The notes under the pieces: model-generated
What the model was told of the DNA's origin: nothing
The model's database searches: none
Seen by the model: only the letters and a program-made list of their open reading frames with translations
Part shown: positions 48,319-61,228 of the stretch, piece by piece
Numbering within the stretch: position 1 is the first letter of the stretch
How the letters are laid out: every line of letters starts with the position of its first letter
Program-made: the position numbers and the translations under genes
From: Mesorhizobium sp. M2D.F.Ca.ET.226.01.1.1
GTDB lineage: Bacteria; Pseudomonadota; Alphaproteobacteria; Rhizobiales; Rhizobiaceae
Length of the DNA: 64,000 nucleotides
Reading direction: 5' to 3'
Assembly (NCBI RefSeq): GCF_004022705.2
Contig: NZ_RZOY02000003.1
Location: 310,001-374,000, forward strand

Positions 48319-48330
48319 TGGAACGTTCCA
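48319..48330. promoter_or_regulatory. LacI-type operator 1 (DUF993 side)
   Basis: A perfect palindrome TGGAACGTTCCA lies 29 bp upstream of the DUF993 start and is followed by ATAAAT, as at operator 2. Confidence 0.65.
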
Positions 48331-48460
48331 ATAAATCAAGAACCTTTATGATTCAAGAGATCCGAGCCGGCCGGCAGCTGCAGCGCGATGCGGAACCCCT
48401 TGCGCCGTCGAAAGATTTGAACCGCTCCTAACAATTTTTGGCTTCTCATCAGAATCACGA

Positions 48461-48496
48461 TTGACTCTGATTTCGGACAGTGATTAGAACGTTCCA
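48461..48496 (+). promoter_or_regulatory. lacI-gene promoter overlapped by operator 2
   Basis: TTGACT (48461-48466), a 17-bp spacer and TTAGAA (48484-48489) precede the LacI gene. The near-palindrome TAGAACGTTCCA (48485-48496) covers the -10 region, so binding would block transcription. Confidence 0.6.
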
Positions 48497-48534
48497 ATAA
48501 ATTCGTTCAAAAAACCGTGGAGGACGGGACGACG

Positions 48535-52181
<3,647 letters not shown>

Positions 52182-52189
<8 letters not shown>

Positions 52190-52958
52190 ACGCCTCGTCA
52201 CCTTCGAAAGGGACGGCGCTGTCGGCATCGTCACGCTGCGCCGTCCAGAGAAATTCAACGCGCTTGATATCCCGATGCTGCGCGCGCTGGCAGCAGCGCT
52301 TGACGAAGCCGAACTGGCCGAGGGCGTGCGCGTCGTGCTCGTCCGTGGCGAAGGCAAGGGTTTTTGCGCGGGCGGCGACGTCGAGGCCTGGGGTGCGATG
52401 AGTGCCGCCGATTTTCAGGTGCAATGGGTGCGCTACGGCCACCGTGTCTTCGACCGGCTGGGGCGGCTCCGGCAGCCGACCATCGCGGTGCTCTCCGGCC
52501 ATGCGCTGGGCGGCGGACTTGAACTGGCAGCGGCCTGCGATTTCCGCGTCGCCGAGACGCAGGTGAAGCTCGGCTTCCCCGAAACCTCGATCGGCGTCGT
52601 TCCCGGATGGTCGGGCACACAGCGCGCCGTGCGCCGCTTCAGTGCACAGATCGTGCGCCGGATGGCGATTGGTGGCGAGATTTTCCTGGCGGCCGATGCG
52701 CTCGCGCACGGCGTCGTCGATCGTGTCGTCGAAACCGGCAAGGCTTTCGACGAAGCCAGAAGCTGGGCCGAAAAGATCGCCGAGCGCGGGCCGCTGGCAA
52801 CCGAGGCCGCCAAGCTGATGATCGGCGTTGCCGAAGGCGAGGAAGACGCCGCCGCGACCGAGGCGCTGGCCAGCGGCTTCATCGCGCTCACCGCCGACCT
52901 GAAAACCGGTGTCGGCGCCTTCAAGGCCAAGCAGAAGCCGGCCTTTTCGAGATCCTAG
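52182..52958 (+). CDS. Enoyl-CoA hydratase/isomerase family protein
   Basis: 258 aa crotonase fold. The oxyanion-hole segments are GKGFCAGGDVEAWG and SGHALGGGLELAAACDFRVAE; the region for the catalytic acidic residue reads LGFPETSIGVVPGWSGTQRAVRRF with Glu in FPE. The start at 52182 overlaps the CoA-transferase stop by 8 bp. Acting after CoA-transfer, it may hydrate, isomerise or cleave the CoA ester. Which reaction cannot be told from sequence, since the crotonase family is catalytically diverse. Confidence 0.9.
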
Positions 52959-52968
52959 AGAAGAAACG

Positions 52969-54480
52969 ATGAACGCACCGCTCAACATTGCCATGCCGGC
53001 CGAGGCCTCTCAGGCGCCGAAGGCCTACAAGCTGCTGATCGACGGCAAGCATGTCGACGCCCGCGACGGCCGCAGCATCGAGCGCGCCAGCCCCGGCCAT
53101 GGTTTTGTGGTGTCCCGCTACGCGCAGGCGAATGCGGGTGAAGTAGAGGCCGCGGTCCAGGCCGCTCACAGAGCTTTCGAAATCGGCCCATGGCCGCGCA
53201 TGAAGGCGTCGGAACGCGCCGCGGTTCTGCTGAAGACCGCTGACCTGATCGAGACTCGGCTGGAAGAGATCGCCCGCCTCGATGCGCTGGAGTCCGGCAA
53301 GCCGATCGCCCAGGCGCGCGGCGAGATCGGCGGCGCGATAGACATCTGGCGCTACGCCGCTTCGCTGGCCCGCACGCTGCATGGCGAGAGCTACGCCAAT
53401 CTTGGCGACGATATGCTGGGCGTGGTGCTGCGCGAGCCGGTCGGCGTCGTGTCGATCATCACGCCGTGGAACTTCCCCTTCCTGATCGTCAGCCAGAAAC
53501 TGCCTTTCGCTCTCGCCGCCGGCTGCACGGCGGTGGTCAAGCCGAGCGAGATGACGTCGGCCTCGACCTTCGTGCTCGGCGACATCCTGCTCGAAGCCGG
53601 GCTGCCGGCCGGTGTCGTCAACGTCCTTGCCGGCTTCGGCGCCGATGTCGGCGCGCCGATGGTCAGCCATCCGCTGGTCGAGATGGTTTCCTTCACCGGC
53701 TCGACCCGCGTCGGCAAGATGACCATGGCCGCCGCTTCCGCTTCGCTGAAGAAGGTGTCGATGGAACTCGGCGGCAAGAATGGCCAGATCGTCTTTCCCG
53801 ATGCTGACCTCGAGGCTGCGGCTGATGCCGCTGTGTTCGGCGGCTTCTTCAACGCCGGCGAATGCTGCAATGCCGGCAGCCGCCTGATCGTGCACGAGGC
53901 GATCGCCGACGATTTCCTGGGCGCGGTCAAGTCGCTGGCCGACAAGGTCCGCGTCGGCGATCCGCTCGACGACCGCACCAAGGTCGGCGCCATGATCTCG
54001 GCCGACCATACGGCAAAGGTAGCCGGCTATGTTGCGGCGGCGCAAACCGACGGCGGCAACGTTTTTGCCGGCGGCGCCCGGCTTGTCTCCAATGCCGGCC
54101 AATATCTCGATCCGACCATCATCCGCAACGTTAGCGAGGATATGGCGATCGCGCGTGAGGAAGTATTCGGCCCGGTGCTGTCCGTGCTCACTTTTGAGAC
54201 GATTGAGAGGGCATTGCACATTGCCAACAACACGCCCTATGGTCTGTCTGCAGGGGTGTGGAGCGCCAGCATCGACACCTGCATGTCGGTGGCGCGTGGT
54301 GTGCGTTCGGGGACGGTTTGGGTGAACACGTTCATGGAAGGTTACCCCGAGCTGCCTTTCGGGGGCTACAAGCAGTCCGGTCTGGGACGCGAACTCGGCA
54401 AACGCGCTGTCGAGGACTATACCGAAGAAAAGACTATCCAGTTTCATCGCGGCCAGCGCACCGGTTGGTGGGTCGGCTGA
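52969..54480 (+). CDS. NAD(P)-dependent aldehyde dehydrogenase
   Basis: 503 aa ALDH superfamily enzyme. Motifs: VSIITPWNFPFLIVSQKLPFALAAGCTAVVKPSE, SFTGSTRVGK, general-base Glu in MELGGKNGQIVFPDAD, nucleophile Cys in FFNAGECCNAGSR, EEVFGPVLSVLTF, PFGGYKQSGLGRELG (given in parts of the protein). It oxidises an aldehyde to the acid, probably feeding the CoA-transferase. ATG at 52969 with AGAGAAG upstream, 10 bp after the hydratase stop. Confidence 0.95.
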   Translation: MNAPLNIAMPAEASQAPKAYKLLIDGKHVDARDGRSIERASPGHGFVVSRYAQANAGEVEAAVQAAHRAFEIGPWPRMKASERAAVLLKTADLIETRLEEIARLDALESGKPIAQARGEIGGAIDIWRYAASLARTLHGESYANLGDDMLGVVLREPVGVVSIITPWNFPFLIVSQKLPFALAAGCTAVVKPSEMTSASTFVLGDILLEAGLPAGVVNVLAGFGADVGAPMVSHPLVEMVSFTGSTRVGKMTMAAASASLKKVSMELGGKNGQIVFPDADLEAAADAAVFGGFFNAGECCNAGSRLIVHEAIADDFLGAVKSLADKVRVGDPLDDRTKVGAMISADHTAKVAGYVAAAQTDGGNVFAGGARLVSNAGQYLDPTIIRNVSEDMAIAREEVFGPVLSVLTFETIERALHIANNTPYGLSAGVWSASIDTCMSVARGVRSGTVWVNTFMEGYPELPFGGYKQSGLGRELGKRAVEDYTEEKTIQFHRGQRTGWWVG

Positions 54481-54491
54481 GTTGGGAGACG

Positions 54492-54509
54492 CCGGCGGAC
54501 ACCCGCCGG
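54492..54509 (+). promoter_or_regulatory. Small hairpin between aldehyde dehydrogenase and ABC genes
   Basis: CCGGCGG-ACAC-CCGCCGG, a perfect 7-bp stem 11 bp after the stop, with no T-run. It may modulate mRNA stability at the enzyme/transport junction. Confidence 0.4.
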
Positions 54510-54538
54510 TTAAGTGAATGCAACAAGGGAGGTAGTAC

Positions 54539-55792
54539 ATGTTGCGCAAACTGCTTATCGGAACGGCTCTTGCGACGAGCTTTGCGTTCTCGGCGCACGC
54601 CGCGGATGTCAAGGAAGTGCAGATGCTGCATTGGTGGACGTCGGGCGGCGAAGCTGCTGCTCTGAACGTGCTGAAGCAGGATCTGGCCAAGGAAGGCTAT
54701 GCCTGGAAGGACGTGCCGGTGGCCGGCGGCGGCGGCGACGCCGCCATGACCGCGCTGAAGGCCATGGTCGCGGCCGGCAACTATCCGACCGCCTCGCAGA
54801 TGCTCGGCTACACCGTGCTCGACTACGCAGCCGCCGGCGTCATGGGCGACCTGACCGAGACCGCCAAGAAGGAAGGCTGGGACAAGTCGGTTCCGGCGGC
54901 CCTGCAGAAGTTCTCGGTCTATGACGGCAAGTGGGTTGCCGCTCCGGTCAACGTCCACTCCGTCAACTGGCTGTGGATCAACAAGGCGGTGATGGACAAG
55001 ATCGGCGGCACCGAGCCGAAGACCTTCGACGACTTCATCGCCCTGCTCGACAAGGCCAAGGCTGCCGGCGTCATCCCGCTCGCTCTGGGCGGCCAGAACT
55101 GGCAGGAAGCCACGATGTTCGACTCCGTCGTGCTGTCGACTGGCGGACCGGAATTCTACAAGAAGGCGATGAACGACCTCGATGAGGCCTCGCTGAAGTC
55201 CGATACGATGAAGAAGTCGTTCGACAACCTCGCCAAGCTCGTCACCTATGTCGACCCGAACTTCTCGGGCCGCGACTGGAACCTCGCCACCGCCATGGTC
55301 ATCAAGGGCGACGCGCTGGTTCAGGTTATGGGCGACTGGGCCAAGGGTGAGTTCCATGCCGCCAACAAGACCCCGGGCACCGACTTCCTCTGCTACCGTT
55401 TCCCGGGCACCGACGGCTCAGTGGTCTACAACTCCGACATGTTCGGCATGTTCAACGTTCCGGAAGACCGCAAGGCCGCCCAGGTGGCGCTGGCCACCGC
55501 GACCCTGTCGAAGAGCTTCCAGTCGGCCTTCAACGTGGTGAAGGGCTCTGTCCCGGCCCGCACCGACGTGCCGGACACCGACTTCGATGCTTGCGGCAAG
55601 AAAGGCATCGCCGACCTGAAGAAGGCCAATGAAGGCGGCACGCTGTTCGGCTCGCTGGCTCAGGGCTATGGCGCCCCGCCGGCCGTCGCCAATGCCTACA
55701 AGGACGTCGTGTCGAAGTTCGTCCATGGTCAGATCAAGTCCTCCGACGAAGCCGTGACCGAGCTGGTTAAGGCGATCGACGACGCCAAGTAA
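54539..55792 (+). CDS. ABC transporter sugar-type substrate-binding protein
   Basis: 417 aa family 1 extracellular solute-binding protein. Signal peptide 1-21 ([17 protein letters not shown]). The mature start [30 protein letters not shown] is like glucose/mannose-type GtsA binding proteins. A very strong SD (AAGGGAGGT) precedes the ATG, as expected for the most abundant importer component. The next gene is 129 bp on and the gap carries a stable UUCG hairpin. Ligand uncertain: mono- or disaccharide, or a glycoside. Confidence 0.93.
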   Translation: MLRKLLIGTALATSFAFSAHAADVKEVQMLHWWTSGGEAAALNVLKQDLAKEGYAWKDVPVAGGGGDAAMTALKAMVAAGNYPTASQMLGYTVLDYAAAGVMGDLTETAKKEGWDKSVPAALQKFSVYDGKWVAAPVNVHSVNWLWINKAVMDKIGGTEPKTFDDFIALLDKAKAAGVIPLALGGQNWQEATMFDSVVLSTGGPEFYKKAMNDLDEASLKSDTMKKSFDNLAKLVTYVDPNFSGRDWNLATAMVIKGDALVQVMGDWAKGEFHAANKTPGTDFLCYRFPGTDGSVVYNSDMFGMFNVPEDRKAAQVALATATLSKSFQSAFNVVKGSVPARTDVPDTDFDACGKKGIADLKKANEGGTLFGSLAQGYGAPPAVANAYKDVVSKFVHGQIKSSDEAVTELVKAIDDAK

Positions 55793-55811
55793 GGCGTTTT
55801 GGCATAGATTG

Positions 55812-55837
55812 ACTTCCCCCGCTTCGGCGGGGGAGGT
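55812..55837 (+). promoter_or_regulatory. UUCG-capped intercistronic hairpin after the binding-protein gene
   Basis: An 11-bp stem ACTTCCCCCGC / GCGGGGGAGGT with a TTCG tetraloop (one GU pair). No T-run follows. Position after the binding-protein gene fits a 3' mRNA stabiliser or partial attenuator. Confidence 0.7.
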
Positions 55838-55921
55838 CTCCTGTCGAGACAATATCCGGGATTGCTTCCTGGTGTGCAGCGCGCGCCGGCCAATTCCCGC
55901 TAACCGGTACTGGATGAGCCG

Positions 55922-56881
55922 ATGAGCACAGTTGCCGAAACCCAGATCAAGCTGACCCCGGAGCATGATGCCCATCCCGGTGCGTCGGTCCGGTCACGCC
56001 TGCAGGACCTGTTGCCGAAGATCGTTCTGGCGCCGAGCTTCGCGGCGACGATCGTCTTCGTCTACGGATTCATCCTCTGGACGATCTACCTGTCCTTCAC
56101 CAATTCAAAGACGTTCCCGTCCTATGACATTACCGGCGCCCGCGCCTATCAGCGGCTGTGGCGCTGGACCTTCGAGAGCGACCCGCCATCGAGCTGGTAC
56201 ACCTCGATCACCAACATGGGCATCTTCGGCTTCCTCTACATCCTGATCTGCCTGGCGCTCGGCCTGTTCCTGGCCATCCTGCTCGACCAGAAGATCCGCG
56301 GCGAAGGCGTGCTGCGGCCGATCTATCTCTACCCGATGGCGCTCTCCTTCATCGTCACCGGCGTTGCCTGGAAATGGTTCCTCGACCCCGGCCTCGGCCT
56401 CGAGCAGACGCTGCATCAGTGGGGCTGGACGAGCTTCCACTTCGACTGGATCAAGAACAAGGATTTCGTCATCTACACGGTGGTGATCGCCGGCGTGTGG
56501 CAGGCTTCGGGCTTCATCATGGCGATGTTCCTGGCCGGGTTGCGCGGCATCGACGGCGAGATCATGAAGGCGGCGCAGATCGACGGCGCCACCACCTTCC
56601 AGCTCTACCGCCGCATCGTCATTCCGCTGCTGCGGCCCGTGTTTCTGTCGGCCTTCATCGTGCTCGCGCATCTGGCCATCAAGTCCTATGACCTGGTGGT
56701 GGCGCTGACCAGCGGCGGCCCCGGCGGCTCGGCCTGGCTGCCTTCAAACTTCATGTATGAGTTCACCTTCAAGCGCAACGAGATGGCGGTCGGCTCGGCG
56801 AGCGCGGTGATCATGCTGATGACCATCACGGCCATCATTGTTCCGTATCTCTATTCCGAGCTCAGGGAGAAGTCGCGATGA
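55922..56881 (+). CDS. ABC sugar transporter permease 1
   Basis: 319 aa MalF-type inner-membrane permease with about six transmembrane helices (first IVLAPSFAATIVFVYGFILWTIYL). The EAA loop for the ATPase is IMKAAQIDGATTFQLYRRIVIPLL. Similar in size and pattern to GtsB of glucose/mannose importers. Overlaps the second permease gene by 4 bp. Confidence 0.94.
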   Translation: MSTVAETQIKLTPEHDAHPGASVRSRLQDLLPKIVLAPSFAATIVFVYGFILWTIYLSFTNSKTFPSYDITGARAYQRLWRWTFESDPPSSWYTSITNMGIFGFLYILICLALGLFLAILLDQKIRGEGVLRPIYLYPMALSFIVTGVAWKWFLDPGLGLEQTLHQWGWTSFHFDWIKNKDFVIYTVVIAGVWQASGFIMAMFLAGLRGIDGEIMKAAQIDGATTFQLYRRIVIPLLRPVFLSAFIVLAHLAIKSYDLVVALTSGGPGGSAWLPSNFMYEFTFKRNEMAVGSASAVIMLMTITAIIVPYLYSELREKSR

Positions 56882-57822
56882 GCGCCATCACTTCACCCGC
56901 CCGCCAGGCTTCGAGCGGCATGCACGCCAGAACGATAAACCGCGTCATCATCTATGGGCTGCTGGCCCTGTTCGCGATCTTCTACCTGATGCCGCTATTC
57001 GTCATGCTGGTCACCTCGTTCAAGACCATGGACGAGATCCAGAACGGCAACATGCTGTCGCTGCCGCATGCGCCGACTTTCGCACCATGGGTAAAGGCGT
57101 GGAGCGAAGTTTGCTCGGGCCTGACCTGCGTCGGCATGAAGGGCTATTTCTGGAACTCCATCAAGATGGTGGTGCCGGCGGTGCTGATCTCGACGCTGCT
57201 TGGCGCGCTGAATGGCTACGTGCTGACCAAATGGCGCTTCCGCGGCCACACGCTGGTCTTCGCGATGATGCTGTTTGCTTGTTTCATCCCGTTCCAGTCG
57301 GTGCTGTTGCCGATGGCGACCATTCTCGGCAGCCTCGGACGCTTCGGCGTCACCTTGCAGAACGCCACCGGCTTCAATTTTGGCCTTGGCAATTCGACCG
57401 TCAATCTCGTCTTCGTCCACGTGGTCTACGGCCTTGGCTTCACCACGCTGTTCTTCCGCAACTATTACGAAGCTTTCCCGACCGAGTTGATCAAGGCGGC
57501 ACAAGTCGACGGCGCCTCCTTCTTTCAGATATTTCGGCGCATCATGCTGCCCAATTCGCTGCCGATCATCGTTGTGACGGTGATCTACCAGTTCACCAAC
57601 ATCTGGAACGACTTCCTGTTCGCTTCCGCCTATGCCGGCTCCGGCGACGTGATGCCGATGACGGTGGCGCTGAACAATGTCGTCAACACTTCGACCGGCG
57701 TCGTCGAATACAATGTCAACATGGCGGCGGCGATGATCGCCGCGCTCCCCACCCTGATCGTCTATGTCGTCGCCGGCCGCTATTTCGTGCGCGGGCTGAT
57801 GGCTGGCGCGGTCAAGGGCTGA
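56878..57822 (+). CDS. ABC sugar transporter permease 2
   Basis: 314 aa MalG-type permease with about six transmembrane helices (VIIYGLLALFAIFYLMPLFVMLVTSFKTMDEI, in parts, at the start). The EAA loop reads LIKAAQVDGASFFQIFRRIMLPNSLP. It pairs with permease 1 to form the membrane channel. Start codon overlaps the preceding stop (ATGA). Confidence 0.94.
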   Translation: MSAITSPARQASSGMHARTINRVIIYGLLALFAIFYLMPLFVMLVTSFKTMDEIQNGNMLSLPHAPTFAPWVKAWSEVCSGLTCVGMKGYFWNSIKMVVPAVLISTLLGALNGYVLTKWRFRGHTLVFAMMLFACFIPFQSVLLPMATILGSLGRFGVTLQNATGFNFGLGNSTVNLVFVHVVYGLGFTTLFFRNYYEAFPTELIKAAQVDGASFFQIFRRIMLPNSLPIIVVTVIYQFTNIWNDFLFASAYAGSGDVMPMTVALNNVVNTSTGVVEYNVNMAAAMIAALPTLIVYVVAGRYFVRGLMAGAVKG

Positions 57823-57843
57823 TCCCATTCGGAAGGAACGACC

Positions 57844-58959
57844 ATGGCTTTTCTGGAAATTGATGGGCTGAAGAAGCGCTTCGGGAATGTCGAGATCCTG
57901 AAGGGCATCAATGTCGAGCTCGAAAAGGGCGGCTTTCTGGTGCTGGTCGGTCCGTCCGGCTGCGGCAAGTCCACGTTGCTCAACACCATTGCCGGTCTGG
58001 AAAACATCACCGAGGGCCAGATCCGCGTCGAGGGCCGGGCCATCAACGACCTGCATCCTTCGAAGCGCGACATCGCCATGGTGTTCCAGAGCTACGCGCT
58101 CTACCCGAACATGACGGTGGCGGGAAACATCGCCTTCGGCATGGAGATGCGCGGCGTGCCGGCGGCCGAACGCCAAGCGGCGATCGACAAAGTGGCGAAG
58201 ATCCTGCAGATCGGCCATCTCCTGCAGCGCAAGCCAAGCCAGCTTTCCGGCGGCCAGCGCCAGCGCGTCGCCATGGGCCGGGCGCTGGTGCGCGACCCGA
58301 AGCTCTTCCTGTTCGACGAGCCGCTTTCCAATCTCGACGCCAAGCTGCGCGTCGACATGCGCATCGAGATCAAGCGCCTGCATGCGACCACCGGCACGAC
58401 GATCGTCTATGTCACCCATGACCAGATCGAGGCTATGACCCTGGCGACCAAGATCGCCGTCATGCGCGACGGCGAGGTGCAGCAATTCGGCACCCCGGCT
58501 GAGATCTACAACAACCCGACCAACATCTTCGTTGCCGACTTCATGGGCTCCCCGGCAATGAACCTGATCCCAGCCAAGATCGACGCCAATGGCAGTGGAC
58601 TCTCTGTCGTGCTCGACCGCGAGGCGCGCCAGCCGATCGTGCTGCCGATGCCCGGCGCGCCAGCTGGTCTGTCGGCCTTCAAGGACAAGCAGGTCATCTT
58701 CGGCGTTCGCCCCGAAGCGCTGACCGATCCGGAAGGTGCCGAGCGTAACGGATCCGAGATCGCTACCGCCGACTGCCACATCGAAGTGGTTGAGCCGGCG
58801 GGCTCGGACACCTTCGCCGTCACCAATCTCGGCGGCAAGGGCGTGGTGGCACGGCTGAGGGCGGATGCCAGGATCCAGCCCGGCACCAGCACGCCTCTGG
58901 CCTTCAACCTGAGCAAGGCGGTGTTCTTCGATCCGGCGACCGAAAAGCGCATTCTCTAG
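57844..58959 (+). CDS. ABC sugar transporter ATP-binding protein (MalK/UgpC type)
   Basis: 371 aa. Walker A GPSGCGKSTLLNTIAG (~39-46), Q-loop MVFQSYALYPNMTV, signature LSGGQRQRVAMGRALVRDP, Walker B LFLFDEPLSNLDAKL, H-loop YVTHDQIEAMTLA. The C-terminal TOBE/OB regulatory domain (~240-371) is present. One ATPase subunit serves both NBD positions. 21 bp after permease 2; 5 bp before the GMC gene. Confidence 0.96.
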   Translation: MAFLEIDGLKKRFGNVEILKGINVELEKGGFLVLVGPSGCGKSTLLNTIAGLENITEGQIRVEGRAINDLHPSKRDIAMVFQSYALYPNMTVAGNIAFGMEMRGVPAAERQAAIDKVAKILQIGHLLQRKPSQLSGGQRQRVAMGRALVRDPKLFLFDEPLSNLDAKLRVDMRIEIKRLHATTGTTIVYVTHDQIEAMTLATKIAVMRDGEVQQFGTPAEIYNNPTNIFVADFMGSPAMNLIPAKIDANGSGLSVVLDREARQPIVLPMPGAPAGLSAFKDKQVIFGVRPEALTDPEGAERNGSEIATADCHIEVVEPAGSDTFAVTNLGGKGVVARLRADARIQPGTSTPLAFNLSKAVFFDPATEKRIL

Positions 58960-58964
58960 CGGCC

Positions 58965-60464
58965 ATGAACCCGGATATCGTCATCATCGGCTCCGGCATC
59001 GGCGGCGCCACGATCGCCTCCGGCTTGGCCGGCAGCGGCGCCTCGATCCTTATCCTGGAGCGCGGCGAACCGCTGCCGGCGACGCCGCATGCGCGCTCGA
59101 CGCGCTCGATCTTCCTCGACGAGCATTATCGGCCGAAGGAGATGTGGCGCGAGGCCGGTGGCGTGGCCTTCAATCCAGGCAATTACTACTATGTCGGCGG
59201 CAATTCGAAATTCTTCGGCGCGGTGCTGATCCGCTACCGCAAGGAAGATTTCTCCGAGCTCGAACATTTCGGCGGCGTATCGCCGGCCTGGCCATTTTCC
59301 TATGACGAATTCGAACCTTGGTATTCGAAGGCCGAGCAGCTGTTTCGAGTGCGCGGCACGCTCGGCGAAGATCCGACCGAGCCGTTCCATTCGCTTCCTT
59401 ACGCTTTCAAGCCGGTGCCCGACGAGCCGCCGATCGCGCGCGCCCGCGCCCAACTGAAGGGCCTCGGCCTGCACCCTGCCTCGCTGCCGCTTGGCGTAGA
59501 CATCGAGACCTGGCTGAAGGAAGGCAAGACCGGCTGGGACGCCTTCCCCAACACAGGCCAGGGCAAGATAGACGCGCAGACCGGCCCGTTGACCGAAGCG
59601 CTGAAGGACCCGGATATCCGCCTCGAAACCGGCGCCCATGTCGATTGGCTGGAAACCGCTCCGGACGGCAGATCGATCACTGCCATCCACTACACGCAAG
59701 ATGGCGCGCAAAAGACGCTGTCGCCGAAGCTTGTCATCCTGTCGGCCGGCGCGATCAACTCGGCCGCGATCCTGCTGCGTTCGCCTTCCGCGAAAGGCAA
59801 GGGCCTCGCCAACAGCTCCGACCAGGTCGGGCGCAATTTCATGAACCACAATTCGAGCGCCATGCTGGCGATCGATCCGCGCCGCCGCAACGATAGCGTC
59901 TACCAGAAAACGCTGATGCTCAACGACTACTATCTGTCGGACGGCAAGGGCGGCAAGCCGCTGGGCAATGTGCAACTGCTCGGCAAGATCGACGGCAACA
60001 TGCTCAAGGCCAATGTGAAGACGATGCCGAAATTGGTGCTCGACTTCATGGCCGGCCACGCGGTCGACTGGTACCTGATGTGCGAGGACCTGCCAGATCC
60101 CGAAAGCCGCATCATGGTCGACGGCAAGGAGATCGTCATGCAGTGGCGCCGCTCCAACATGCAGTCGCTCGAAAGCCTCACCAAGGTGATGCGCGAGAAC
60201 CTGCGCGCCTGCGGCTATCCGATTGTGCTCTCGCGCCCTTTCGACAAGCGCACGCCCTCGCATCAATGCGGCACCGTGAAGATGGGCAACGATCCCGCCA
60301 CCTCGCCGCTCGATCCCTTCTGCCGCGCCTACGACCACCGGAACCTGTTTGTTGTCGATGGCGGCTTCCTGCCCACGTCCGCCGCGGTCAACCCGGCGCT
60401 GTCGATCGCAGCGCAGGCGCTGCGGGTTGCTGACTACCTTCGCAAGACGGAGCTTGCCGCATGA
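58965..60464 (+). CDS. GMC-family FAD oxidoreductase 1
   Basis: 499 aa glucose-methanol-choline oxidoreductase. FAD-binding DIVIIGSGIGGATIASGLAG and ERGE; YVGGNSKFFGAVLIRYR replaces the usual GGxSxxN loop. The C-terminal catalytic His and Asn lie in SHQCGTVKMGNDP and SAAVNPALSIAAQALR. No Tat or Sec signal is visible, so it is probably cytoplasmic. It belongs to the subgroup near pyranose- and gluconate-dehydrogenase-like GMC proteins and may oxidise a sugar hydroxyl. Overlaps the SDR gene by 4 bp. Confidence 0.9.
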   Translation: MNPDIVIIGSGIGGATIASGLAGSGASILILERGEPLPATPHARSTRSIFLDEHYRPKEMWREAGGVAFNPGNYYYVGGNSKFFGAVLIRYRKEDFSELEHFGGVSPAWPFSYDEFEPWYSKAEQLFRVRGTLGEDPTEPFHSLPYAFKPVPDEPPIARARAQLKGLGLHPASLPLGVDIETWLKEGKTGWDAFPNTGQGKIDAQTGPLTEALKDPDIRLETGAHVDWLETAPDGRSITAIHYTQDGAQKTLSPKLVILSAGAINSAAILLRSPSAKGKGLANSSDQVGRNFMNHNSSAMLAIDPRRRNDSVYQKTLMLNDYYLSDGKGGKPLGNVQLLGKIDGNMLKANVKTMPKLVLDFMAGHAVDWYLMCEDLPDPESRIMVDGKEIVMQWRRSNMQSLESLTKVMRENLRACGYPIVLSRPFDKRTPSHQCGTVKMGNDPATSPLDPFCRAYDHRNLFVVDGGFLPTSAAVNPALSIAAQALRVADYLRKTELAA

Positions 60465-61222
60465 CCCGCCCGGCAGCCATCGTCACCGGCGGCGCGCGCG
60501 GCATAGGGCTCGCCTGCGCCGAGGCGCTGGCCGATGCCGGCTTCGACATCCTCGTCGCCGATCTGGCCGGGAAGCCCGCCGACGGACTAGCTGAAAAGAT
60601 CACCGGGCGCGGCGCGAAGTTTGCCTATGCCGCTTGCGATATCGCCGATCTTACATGCCATTCGAAATTGGTCGAAACAACCATGCGCGCCTTCGGCCGC
60701 ATCGATTGCCTGGTCAACAATGCCGGCATCGGCGCCGTCGTGCGCGGCGACCTGCTGGAGCTGAAGCCCGAGAATTTCGACCGCGCGCTGGATACCAATT
60801 TGCGCGGCACGGTGTTTCTCAGCCAGGCCGTCGCCAAGGCCATGCTGGCAACGCCCGCGGGGTCGGCCAGGTCGATCATCACCATCACCTCCGTCAGCGC
60901 CGCGATGGCCTCGCCGGAGCGCGCCGACTACTGCATCTCCAAGGCCGGCCTTTCAATGTGGGTGAAGAACCTGGCGCTGCGGCTGGCGGCCGAAAACATC
61001 GGCGTGTTCGAGGTGCGTCCGGGCATCATCCGCACCGATATGACCGCGAGCGTTTCCGCCAAATACAACGCGCTGATCGATGGCGGCCTGGTGCCGGCCA
61101 AACGCTGGGGCGAGGCCGGCGACATCAGCGCCGTCGTTGCAGTGCTGGCCTCCGGCAAATTCGGCTTTTCGACCGGATCGGTCATCGATGTCGACGGCGC
61201 GCTCTCGGTGCCACGCTTGTGA
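60461..61222 (+). CDS. Short-chain dehydrogenase/reductase
   Basis: 253 aa classical SDR. Cofactor motif IVTGGARGIGLACAEAL, D60-type D-I-A, NNAGIGAV, catalytic Ser in TITSVSAA and Y-x-x-x-K in ADYCISKAGLSMW. Annotated in databases as 3-ketoacyl-ACP reductase-like, but the context (between two GMC oxidoreductases in a sugar regulon) favours a sugar, polyol or alcohol dehydrogenase. Ends 6 bp before the second GMC gene. Confidence 0.92.
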   Translation: MTRPAAIVTGGARGIGLACAEALADAGFDILVADLAGKPADGLAEKITGRGAKFAYAACDIADLTCHSKLVETTMRAFGRIDCLVNNAGIGAVVRGDLLELKPENFDRALDTNLRGTVFLSQAVAKAMLATPAGSARSIITITSVSAAMASPERADYCISKAGLSMWVKNLALRLAAENIGVFEVRPGIIRTDMTASVSAKYNALIDGGLVPAKRWGEAGDISAVVAVLASGKFGFSTGSVIDVDGALSVPRL

Positions 61223-61228
61223 GGAACA

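Noticed and set aside
56995..58779. 594-codon minus-strand open frame
   Set aside because: Antisense to the permease and ATPase genes; rich in His/Asp/Arg, no domain.
54539..58959. Maltose or alpha-glucoside importer
   Set aside because: No glycosidase gene is linked and the binding protein looks closer to GtsA-type; I left the substrate open.
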